From: an uncultured Clostridia bacterium
GTDB lineage: Bacteria; Bacillota; Clostridia; TANB77; CAG-508
DNA length: 8,985 nt
Direction of reading: 5' to 3'
NCBI GenBank assembly: GCA_947623615.1
Contig: CANQHH010000048.1
Location: 1 to 8,985, forward strand
A model generated the notes under the pieces. It ran no database searches and was not told the DNA's origin. It was given only the letters and a program-made list of their open reading frames with translations. Positions 1 to 5,128 of the stretch are shown piece after piece; the stretch's first letter is position 1; each line of letters begins with the position of its first letter. A program made the position numbers and the translations under genes.

Positions 1-350
1 ATAAATTCATTTTCTCTGTCTATTTTATATGTAATATTTGAGAAGTTTTTAGTAAAATCATTTAAAAATATTTCTATATTTTTTTGTGCTATTTCAAGCT
101 CTTCCTCATTAATTTCTTTTCTTTCTTTTATATGCTCATCTCTTTCAGTATTTTTCTTAGAAAAAGCTCCTTCTTTTAATGTTAATTCAACTTTTACAAC
201 TCTTGGTGCTAATATACTAAAAAAGCTTCTTTTTTCTTGATTATCTAGCACTTTTATATCTACCTTATCTTTTGAAACATTCAATTGTTTTAATCCATTA
301 GAAATTGCTTCATTAGTTGTTTTTCCTTCAGCTATAATACTTTTAGACAT
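1..350 (-). CDS. jag: Jag/KhpB-like RNA-binding protein (3' end cut off by window)
   Basis: The N-terminal ~116 residues are visible, starting at ATG 350-348; the rest lies beyond position 1. Residues ~5-55 match the Jag_N domain (motifs EGKTTNEAISNGLKQLNVSK and a VKVELTLKE strand). A charged, Lys/Glu-rich linker follows (~56-85). The last visible ~30 residues (AQKNIEIFLNDF...) fit the start of the KH domain; the R3H domain would be off-window. Jag/KhpB binds RNA, usually together with KhpA, and affects cell elongation and division in streptococci. The start codon overlaps the yidC stop by 8 nt (343-350). Its Shine-Dalgarno site (GGAGGAAAG on the minus strand, near 356-364) lies inside yidC, so translational coupling is likely. 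The yidC-jag pairing is the standard Firmicutes arrangement and supports the call. Confidence 0.88.
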   Translation of the reverse strand, partial: MSKSIIAEGKTTNEAISNGLKQLNVSKDKVDIKVLDNQEKRSFFSILAPRVVKVELTLKEGAFSKKNTERDEHIKERKEINEEELEIAQKNIEIFLNDFTKNFSNITYKIDRENEF

Positions 351-1197
351 TTTCACTTTCCTCCTTGTGTTTCATTATCTTATCCATTACAAGTCTTTCT
401 ATCATCATAAGTACATTACTTATAAACCAATACATTGCTAAACCTAAAGGAGCTATAAATGCTATCATTACTGACATTATAGGTAACATGTATGACATGT
501 TTTTACTCATTTGGTTTAAGGCTTCCATTTCATCTGGTTCCTTCTTCTCCCCATCTCCTATAAGTTTAGTTTTCTCTTTCTTTTTATTTGTTGTCTTCGT
601 AGTTAATTTTATAGATATTAATGATGACATTATATATAATACTGGTATAATATAAACTCTCCAATCATTTAAATTACTACTTGGAACCTTACTTAAGTCA
701 AGTCCTAAGAAATCCATATTAATATTAACTCTTTCATCTTGTGGACCAACTTTATTAATAATTTCTATCTCTATATATCCTGGACTTGTACCATTATTTG
801 CCTCTTGTATCATTTTTTTGTATTCATCTACTAGGTTTGTATCAACTTTTTTCATATATGTTAATGGTTGACTTACTAGCCAAAATACAGAAAGAATAAT
901 TAATATTTGAACAATTGCTGTTAAACATCCACTAAATGGACTCATTTTCTCTCTTTTGTATAATTCTATAGTTTCCTGATTTAATTTTTCTGGATTATTT
1001 TTATACTTTGTTGAAATCTCTTTCATTTCAGCTTGTAGCTTTTCTGATTTCTTCATTGTTTTTTGTTGCTTTATGGTTATTGGTATTAAAATAAGCCTTA
1101 ATATTATAGTAAAAATAATTATTGCTATACCATAATTATTAAATACCGTATATAACCAATTTAACAAATAACCAAATATACCTGCTATAAATCCCAT
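343..1197 (-). CDS. yidC: Membrane protein insertase YidC/Oxa1/SpoIIIJ family
   Basis: The 284-aa product inserts membrane proteins, alone or with the Sec translocon. Five membrane segments are visible: ~3-19/23-41, ~89-108, ~181-198, ~237-252 and ~254-270. The conserved hydrophilic-groove arginine is in the TM1 motif IILRLILIPI (Arg34). A Lys/Glu-rich cytoplasmic hairpin (~44-85) follows TM1, as expected for the family. The FSGCLTAIVQ motif marks TM2 entry, and FLGLDLSKVPS lies in the loop before TM3. No lipoprotein signal or cysteine lipobox is seen, unlike Bacillus SpoIIIJ. A basic, charged loop (~201-222) precedes the last two segments. A good ribosome site (GGAGG at 1202-1206, minus strand) sits in the 10-nt gap after yidD. 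It is the fourth gene of the rpmH operon and overlaps jag. Confidence 0.95.
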   Translation of the reverse strand: MGFIAGIFGYLLNWLYTVFNNYGIAIIIFTIILRLILIPITIKQQKTMKKSEKLQAEMKEISTKYKNNPEKLNQETIELYKREKMSPFSGCLTAIVQILIILSVFWLVSQPLTYMKKVDTNLVDEYKKMIQEANNGTSPGYIEIEIINKVGPQDERVNINMDFLGLDLSKVPSSNLNDWRVYIIPVLYIMSSLISIKLTTKTTNKKKEKTKLIGDGEKKEPDEMEALNQMSKNMSYMLPIMSVMIAFIAPLGLAMYWFISNVLMMIERLVMDKIMKHKEESENV

Positions 1198-1207
1198 ATA
1201 TCCTCCA

Positions 1208-1426
1208 TTAATTTAAAGGGTCATATCCACCTTTAGAAAATGGATTACACCTTATTAATCTTTTTATTCCTAAATATATCCCTTTCAAACATCCATATTT
1301 TTCTATAGCTTGCTTCATATATTCTGAACAGCTTGGATAATACTTGCAATTAATCCCTACTGATTTAAACATTGGCGAAATAATCTTTTTATATTTTTCC
1401 AGTAAAAATATTAATAATCTTTTCAT
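1208..1426 (-). CDS. yidD: Membrane protein insertion efficiency factor YidD
   Basis: The 72-aa product has the hallmarks of the YidD family (formerly DUF37). An amphipathic, basic N-terminus (~1-22) is followed by the CKYYPSCSEYMKQAI signature and the C-terminal RCNPFSKGGYDPLN motif. Cysteines are at 27, 33, 46 and 60. YidD sits at the inner face of the membrane and assists YidC-dependent insertion. Its ATG (1426-1424) overlaps the TGA stop of rnpA (1425-1423), giving an ATGA junction that implies coupled translation. The length is typical, and rnpA-yidD-yidC is the usual order. Nothing about the protein looks unusual. Confidence 0.95.
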   Translation of the reverse strand: MKRLLIFLLEKYKKIISPMFKSVGINCKYYPSCSEYMKQAIEKYGCLKGIYLGIKRLIRCNPFSKGGYDPLN

Positions 1427-1761
1427 ATAATCTCTGCCCTTTTTAATAATTTAAGCATGTCCTGTTTTATACTATTAAAACTTGCATTTTCAACTTTGTC
1501 CTTCTTATTCCATAAAAAAACAATATTATATCCAACTTTTAAATCTTGTTTAATTAATCTGTAATTTTCTCTTATTAATCTTTTTATTTTATTTCTTTTT
1601 ATTGCATTACAAGTTTTACTTGAAACCGCAATCCCAATAATATTATAGTCTACATCGTTTTTAGTTATATAAATCGTTATTTGATTTCCTATATAAAACT
1701 TACCTTTTGTTAGAACATTTTTAAATTCATAATTTTTTTTTAATGTTTTTATTTTTCTCAT
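1423..1761 (-). CDS. rnpA: Ribonuclease P protein component
   Basis: The 112-aa basic protein (C5-type subunit) pairs with the RNase P RNA to mature tRNA 5' ends. It begins MRKIKTLKKNYEF, the usual family start. It carries the RNR signature as RNKIKRLIRENYR (~56-68) and a central strand IIGIAVSSKT (~41-50). ATG at 1761 is chosen over an in-frame GTG at 1770 because it gives the normal N-terminus and leaves room for the weak ribosome site AAGAGTG at about 1768-1774. It follows rpmH after a 66-nt gap that holds a hairpin, and it overlaps yidD by 4 nt. Confidence 0.94.
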   Translation of the reverse strand: MRKIKTLKKNYEFKNVLTKGKFYIGNQITIYITKNDVDYNIIGIAVSSKTCNAIKRNKIKRLIRENYRLIKQDLKVGYNIVFLWNKKDKVENASFNSIKQDMLKLLKRAEII

Positions 1762-1796
1762 TATTATCACTCTTAATTAATAGTTGTTTAAAAGTT

Positions 1797-1826
1797 AAAT
1801 AAGGTCACTAATACGTGACCTTATTT
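1797..1826 (-). terminator. Hairpin between rpmH and rnpA (attenuator or processing stem)
   Basis: There is a perfect 12-bp stem, 1797-1808 paired with 1815-1826, with a 6-nt loop (1809-1814). It starts just past the rpmH stop codon. Read on the minus strand it is followed by TTTAACTTTTAAAC rather than a clean U-run, so full termination is doubtful. Partial termination or an RNase site would let rpmH be expressed more strongly than rnpA from one promoter. That role is inferred. Confidence 0.55.
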
Positions 1827-1827
1827 T

Positions 1828-1962
1828 TTACGCACTTAATTTTTTTCTTCCCTTTGCACGTCTTGCCTTTAATATCTTTCTACCTGCTCTAGTTTTCATT
1901 CTTTTCATAAAACCATGCTCTTTTTGTTCTTGTCTTTTTTTAGGTTGATAAGTTCTTTTCAA
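1828..1962 (-). CDS. rpmH: 50S ribosomal protein L34
   Basis: The 44-aa, highly basic product begins MKRTYQPKKRQEQKEHGF, continues with MKRMKTRAGRKILKARR and ends GRKKLSA. It is essentially the textbook L34 sequence and length. L34 is a small protein of the large ribosomal subunit. The start codon is TTG (1962-1960); no ATG exists upstream in frame, and the protein would lack its invariant KRTYQP start otherwise. The ribosome site is a run of six G (GGGGGG, 1971-1976 on the minus strand) 8 nt upstream. It is the first gene of the leftward operon. The TTG start may temper its output. Confidence 0.96.
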   Translation of the reverse strand: MKRTYQPKKRQEQKEHGFMKRMKTRAGRKILKARRAKGRKKLSA

Positions 1963-2033
1963 TTTTAGCACCCCCCTGTATATATGTAATATATTAAACC
2001 GTAAACGGATTATTGCCTTAAATAAGCTTTTTA

Positions 2034-2062
2034 ATTATACCCCATATTTCCCAGTATGTCAA
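2034..2062 (-). promoter_or_regulatory. Consensus sigma-A promoter of the rpmH operon
   Basis: On the minus strand TTGACA (2062-2057) and TATAAT (2039-2034) are separated by exactly 17 bp, a perfect match to the vegetative consensus. An A/T-only tract lies upstream of the -35 and may act as an UP element. Transcription should begin near 2027, giving a ~65-nt leader that contains a small CCGT/ACGG dyad (1999-2008). The promoter is back-to-back with that of dnaA. Confidence 0.85.
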
Positions 2063-2105
2063 TACAAAAAAAAGTTTTTTTAAATAATATTGTTTTTGTA
2101 TTGAC
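2058..2105. repeat. 13-bp perfect inverted repeat spanning both divergent -35 boxes
   Basis: GTCAATACAAAAA at 2058-2070 is exactly mirrored by TTTTTGTATTGAC at 2093-2105, with a 22-bp A/T spacer. Each arm holds most of a -35 element plus the TTTTTGTA just upstream of it, for the rpmH operon on one side and dnaA on the other. Confidence 0.85.
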
Positions 2106-2130
2106 TATATTAACTTTTTTCTGATATTAT
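2101..2130 (+). promoter_or_regulatory. Promoter of dnaA (extended -10)
   Basis: TTGACT (2101-2106) is followed after 18 bp by TATTAT (2125-2130). The TGA just before the -10 gives an extended TGnTATTAT form. Predicted transcription starts near 2137, a few bases before a perfect DnaA box, so DnaA bound there could repress its own gene, as in known DnaA autoregulation. Confidence 0.72.
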
Positions 2131-2140
2131 ATAAAAATAT

Positions 2141-2171
2141 TGTGGATAACTATGTGTATAACTTTTACACA
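2141..2171. promoter_or_regulatory. DnaA-box cluster upstream of dnaA
   Basis: A perfect box TGTGGATAA is at 2141-2149. A second box TGTGTATAA (2153-2161) fits the TTATNCACA consensus on the reverse strand. TTTTACACA (2163-2171) is a one-mismatch box on the forward strand. The boxes lie immediately downstream of the predicted dnaA start site. They probably form the upstream half of oriC and an autoregulatory site. Confidence 0.75.
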
Positions 2172-2174
2172 TTT

Positions 2175-2205
2175 AGAATAAATCAATATAATTTTAATTT
2201 ATTCT
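2175..2205. repeat. 9-bp inverted repeat in the dnaA leader
   Basis: AGAATAAAT (2175-2183) pairs with ATTTATTCT (2197-2205) across 13 bases. It would form an AT-rich hairpin in the dnaA 5' leader, about 20 nt before the ribosome site AGGAAGG (2226-2232). Stability is low and the function is unknown. Confidence 0.4.
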
Positions 2206-2242
2206 TACCTATAAAAATAATATTTAGGAAGGATTGAATATA

Positions 2243-3475
2243 ATGCAAAAAGAAGAATTAAATGAACTTTTAACAAAAGCAAAAGAGCTTCTAAAAAGTG
2301 AAGTTACGAAAATATCTTATGAAACTTGGATTAGAGATTTAGATATTGATAGTGCTGATAATGGAAACATCGTTTTAATTGCTAATAATGCTTTCCAAAA
2401 AGAATCAATTCTTTCTAGATACCATGGACTTTTTACAAACACTTTCAATTACATAACAAACAAAAACTGTGAAATATCAGTTATTTTAAAAGACGATGTA
2501 GTTGAAGAAAGTGAATCAGATTCTTTAAAATCAGGAAACACATCTTATAATTATCCTAATTCTACGTTAAATCCAAGATATACATTTGATAGTTTTGTAG
2601 TTGGTAATAACAATAGATTTGCACATGCAGCATCTTTAGCAGTAGCTGAAGCCCCTGCAACAGCGTATAATCCATTGTTTATTTATGGTGGAGTTGGACT
2701 TGGTAAAACACATTTAATGCAAGCAATTGCAAATGAGATTTTAGCCAACAATAAAAATGCAAATATTTTATACGTAACGTCTGAAAAGTTTACAAATCAG
2801 CTGATTAACGCGATTAAGGATAATAAAAATGAAATATTTAGAAACAAATATAGAACTAATGTAGATGTATTATTAATAGATGATATACAATTTATTGCAG
2901 GTAAAGATAGAATTCAGGAGGAGTTTTTCCACACTTTCAACACTTTACATGAGAATGGAAAACAAATAATTATTTCTAGTGATAGACCACCTAAAGACAT
3001 CAACTTACTAGAAGATAGGCTTAAATCGAGATTCGAATGGGGACTAATTGCAGATATATCTGCTCCTGATTATGAAACAAGATTAGCTATTCTAAGAAAG
3101 AAAGCTCAATTAGATAATATTATTATAGATGATGATATCTTATGTGATATCGCAACAAAAATAGATTCAAATATTCGTGAACTTGAAGGTGTATTAAATA
3201 AACTTATTGCAAATGCATCTTTAACAAACACCCACATCACAATGGAGATGGCAGAAAGAGCGATTAACGATGTTGTAATAAACAAAGATAAAGTACTTTC
3301 TATAGAACTAATACAAGAAACCATCGCAAAGTATTTTAACATTACTACAGAAGACTTACGAGGCTCAAGAAGGTCAAATGATGTGACTTTCCCAAGACAA
3401 ATTGCAATGTACCTTTGTAGAAATGTTGCTCAATTACCGCTAACCAAGATAGGAGCTGGGTTTCGGGAAACGTGA
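2243..3475 (+). CDS. dnaA: Chromosomal replication initiator DnaA, frameshifted before its DNA-binding signature
   Basis: DnaA is the AAA+ protein that binds DnaA boxes and melts oriC. Visible parts are domain I (~1-80, with SYETWIRDL), a short polar domain II (~85-110), and domains III and the first part of IV. Domain III has Walker A GGVGLGKTH (149-157), Walker B LLIDDIQF (~210-217) and the LKSRFEWGL region (~260-268). Domain IV begins around SIELIQETIAKYF. The frame stops after 410 aa in the out-of-frame tail RET. An extra base in the GGG at 3458-3460 shifts translation, so the essential DHTTVIHA signature falls in another frame; removing one G restores a normal 447-aa protein ending at 3587. 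ATG 2243 is preferred over TTG 2234 because AGGAAGG (2226-2232) is 10 nt upstream of the ATG but only 1 nt from the TTG. Confidence 0.93.
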   Translation: MQKEELNELLTKAKELLKSEVTKISYETWIRDLDIDSADNGNIVLIANNAFQKESILSRYHGLFTNTFNYITNKNCEISVILKDDVVEESESDSLKSGNTSYNYPNSTLNPRYTFDSFVVGNNNRFAHAASLAVAEAPATAYNPLFIYGGVGLGKTHLMQAIANEILANNKNANILYVTSEKFTNQLINAIKDNKNEIFRNKYRTNVDVLLIDDIQFIAGKDRIQEEFFHTFNTLHENGKQIIISSDRPPKDINLLEDRLKSRFEWGLIADISAPDYETRLAILRKKAQLDNIIIDDDILCDIATKIDSNIRELEGVLNKLIANASLTNTHITMEMAERAINDVVINKDKVLSIELIQETIAKYFNITTEDLRGSRRSNDVTFPRQIAMYLCRNVAQLPLTKIGAGFRET

Positions 3476-3587
3476 TCACACGACAGTGATACATGCATGC
3501 AATAAAATTGAAAAAGAAATTAAAACTGACATGAGCACAAAAAGAATTGTGGAAAGTGTGAAAAATATCTTATTATCTGACAAATAA
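3461..3587 (+). pseudogene. dnaA: Displaced C-terminal end of DnaA (domain IV DNA-binding part)
   Basis: Reading from about 3462 in the shifted frame gives FGKRDHTTVIHACNKIEK and then 27 more residues to the TAA at 3585-3587. This is the DnaA signature (recognition helix and basic loop contacting the TTATCCACA box) and the terminal helix, about 40 residues. The fragment has no start codon or ribosome site of its own and is well conserved with no further damage. The frameshift is therefore either very recent or not real. Confidence 0.85.
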
Positions 3588-3688
3588 TATTGAAATAAAA
3601 GAATTTTTAAGTTTTATAAAATTTGTGTTTGATAAATTTATGTTTGGAAAACTCAATCGAAGATTTACTTACGGAATAGCTAGACTAG

Positions 3689-3854
3689 ATATACACATAT
3701 TATTGTGAATTGTATGTAGATAACATGTTAATATTTGATTTTTCCACAAAATAAAAAATTTGATGTAGATAACTTTATAAGTTTTCCACGAACTTATCCA
3801 CATTGAAAAACGTAGGGATATTAAACTTCCACAGAGTTTTCCACATAATCCACA
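3689..3854. promoter_or_regulatory. DnaA-box array of oriC
   Basis: One perfect box TTATCCACA lies at 3794-3802. One-mismatch boxes on the same strand are TTTTCCACA (3740-3748 and 3837-3845), TAATCCACA (3846-3854) and ATATACACA (3689-3697). Reverse-strand one-mismatch boxes TGTAGATAA are at 3715-3723 and 3764-3772. TTTTCCACG (3782-3790) is weaker. The last two boxes abut head-to-tail and end 4 bp before the CTA triplets, the geometry expected for loading a DnaA filament onto the unwinding site. Confidence 0.85.
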
Positions 3855-3858
3855 TAAC

Positions 3859-3898
3859 CTACTACTACTACTACTAAAAAATATTATATTAATTATAA
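3859..3898. other. DnaA-trio array and DNA unwinding element
   Basis: Six uninterrupted CTA triplets (3859-3876) read as 3'-GAT-5' repeats on the complementary strand, the DnaA-trio motif that guides DnaA onto single-stranded DNA in the Bacillus-type unwinding system. An A/T-only tract (3876-3898) follows, the likely melting site, and then the dnaN ribosome site AAGGAG. The order boxes, trios, AT tract, dnaN matches the B. subtilis arrangement. Confidence 0.82.
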
Positions 3899-3913
3899 AG
3901 GAGCGATTTGAAC

Positions 3914-5032
3914 ATGAAACTTATTTGTGAAAAGGATAAAATCCTTAAGGCTATTAATTCCGTAACAAAAGCGGTAGCTACAAAAACAACAATGCCTATA
4001 TTAGAAGGTATACTTATTCAAACAAATGATAATGATGTAAAATTAACAACATATGATTTAGAAATAGGAATAGAATATATAGTTAATTGTGAAGTAAAAG
4101 AACAAGGATCAATAGTTGTAAATGCAATAATGTTTAGTGAAATAATAAGAAGATTACCAGATTCAGATATTAGTATATCAACAGATGATAAAAATTTATT
4201 AGTTATAGAATGTGAAGGATCTTTATATAAACTTGCAACTATGAATCCAGATGAATTTCCAGAACTTCCTCAAATAAGTATTGAAAATTCAATAGAGATA
4301 GAACAGAACTATTTAAAAGAAATGATAAGAAAAACAATTTTTGCAGTTAGTTCTGAAGAAAAAAGACCAATATTTACAGGTTGTTTATTTGAAATAAAGA
4401 ACAATAAATTAAATGTAGTAGCAGTAGATGGATTTAGATTAGCTTGGAAAAGTAAATTTCTACAATCAAAAACAAATGATTTCACAGCAGTTATACCAGG
4501 AAGAACTTTAAATGAAATAAATAAAATAATATTAGATTCTTATGATATTGTAAAAATAGGAATTGCAAAAAATCAAGCTTTATTTGAAATGGAAAATTGC
4601 AAAATAGTTACAAGACTATTAGATGGAGAGTTTTTAAATTATTCGAGTGTTATTCCACAAAATTGGGAAACAAGAATAAGAGTAGATAGAGGATTAATAC
4701 AAGAATGTTTTGAAAGAGTTAGTTTGATTTCATCTTCTAGTATAGAAAAAGAGAAAAAATATCCAGTAAAGGTAAATATAGATATAGGAAAAGTAACAAT
4801 TTCTTGTACTAATCAAACAGGAGATGCAAAAGAAGAAATGTATGTATCAACAGAAGGAAAGAATTTAGAAGCAGGATTTAATCCAAAATATTTTTTAGAT
4901 GCTTTTAGAGCAATAGATGATCAAGAAGTATTTATTGATTTTGGTACAAGTATATCACCATGTATAATAAGACCAGTAGAAGAAGGTGGAGATTATATAT
5001 ATATGGTGTTACCAATTAGATTAAAGGAATAA
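3914..5032 (+). CDS. dnaN: DNA polymerase III sliding clamp (beta subunit)
   Basis: The 372-aa product is of normal length for the ring-shaped clamp that tethers the replicative polymerase to DNA. It begins MKLICEKDKILKAINSVTKA. It contains TTMPILEGILI (~25-35) and EEKRPIFTGCLFE at the start of the second domain (~150), and ends with the conserved YMVLPIRLKE. Three similar ~120-residue domains are expected. ATG 3914 is preferred over an in-frame TTG at 3908 because AAGGAG (3898-3903) is 10 nt upstream and the N-terminus is then typical. The gene lies just right of the oriC unwinding element. Its TAA is followed within one base by a perfect DnaA box. Confidence 0.96.
   Translation: MKLICEKDKILKAINSVTKAVATKTTMPILEGILIQTNDNDVKLTTYDLEIGIEYIVNCEVKEQGSIVVNAIMFSEIIRRLPDSDISISTDDKNLLVIECEGSLYKLATMNPDEFPELPQISIENSIEIEQNYLKEMIRKTIFAVSSEEKRPIFTGCLFEIKNNKLNVVAVDGFRLAWKSKFLQSKTNDFTAVIPGRTLNEINKIILDSYDIVKIGIAKNQALFEMENCKIVTRLLDGEFLNYSSVIPQNWETRIRVDRGLIQECFERVSLISSSSIEKEKKYPVKVNIDIGKVTISCTNQTGDAKEEMYVSTEGKNLEAGFNPKYFLDAFRAIDDQEVFIDFGTSISPCIIRPVEEGGDYIYMVLPIRLKE
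4941..4968 (+). promoter_or_regulatory. Possible internal promoter for recF operon, inside dnaN
   Basis: TTGGTA (4941-4946) and a perfect TATAAT (4963-4968) are 16 bp apart near the end of dnaN. This could give recF-remB-gyrB its own transcript. In such AT-rich coding sequence chance matches are common, so this is only a candidate. Confidence 0.25.
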
Positions 5033-5086
5033 TTATCCACAAAAAGAGAAAAAAATAACAAAGTTATCCACAAAAATGTGGATAAC
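5033..5086. promoter_or_regulatory. Three perfect DnaA boxes between dnaN and recF, two in a palindrome
   Basis: TTATCCACA occurs at 5033-5041 and 5064-5072, and TGTGGATAA at 5077-5085. The last two lie in a perfect 10-bp inverted repeat (GTTATCCACA 5063-5072, AAAA, TGTGGATAAC 5077-5086). The gap is 96 bp and encodes nothing. The boxes could titrate DnaA, extend oriC, or regulate recF-remB-gyrB. As RNA, the palindrome would fold into a hairpin, but no U-run follows, so a terminator role is less likely. Confidence 0.85.
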
Positions 5087-5128
5087 ACTTACGGAAACTT
5101 AAGGTTAAGTGGAAAAAAGGAAAAAAAT

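Larger units (their letters stand above)
3588..3913. other. oriC: Replication origin (oriC), dnaA-dnaN intergenic region
   Basis: This 326-bp gap holds no gene. Its left part (3588-3688) is AT-rich without clear motifs apart from a 10-mer ACTTACGGAA (3667-3676) that recurs after dnaN. The right part contains an array of DnaA boxes and ends in the unwinding element. Together with the boxes upstream of dnaA it forms a bipartite origin like that of Bacillus subtilis. The divergent gene orientations around it agree with bidirectional replication starting here. Confidence 0.88.

Noticed and set aside
365..655. 96-codon plus-strand frame opposite yidC
   Set aside because: It is antisense to a clear yidC gene and its hydrophobicity is a reflection of the membrane-protein codons; no ribosome site precedes it.
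2234..2242. TTG at 2234 as the dnaA start
   Set aside because: The ribosome site AGGAAGG ends at 2232, only one base before it; ATG 2243 has proper spacing and gives a normal DnaA N-terminus.
3859..3876. CTA triplet run as a meaningless microsatellite
   Set aside because: Its position between DnaA boxes and the AT tract just before dnaN, and its strand, fit the DnaA-trio element exactly.
5063..5086. DnaA-box palindrome as the dnaN terminator
   Set aside because: The hairpin is AT-rich and followed by ACTTACGG rather than a U-run; paired consensus DnaA boxes explain the symmetry better.
5078..5128. GTG at 5078 as the recF start
   Set aside because: It lies within a DnaA box and would add 17 residues not typical of RecF; ATG 5129 has its own ribosome site and the family N-terminus.
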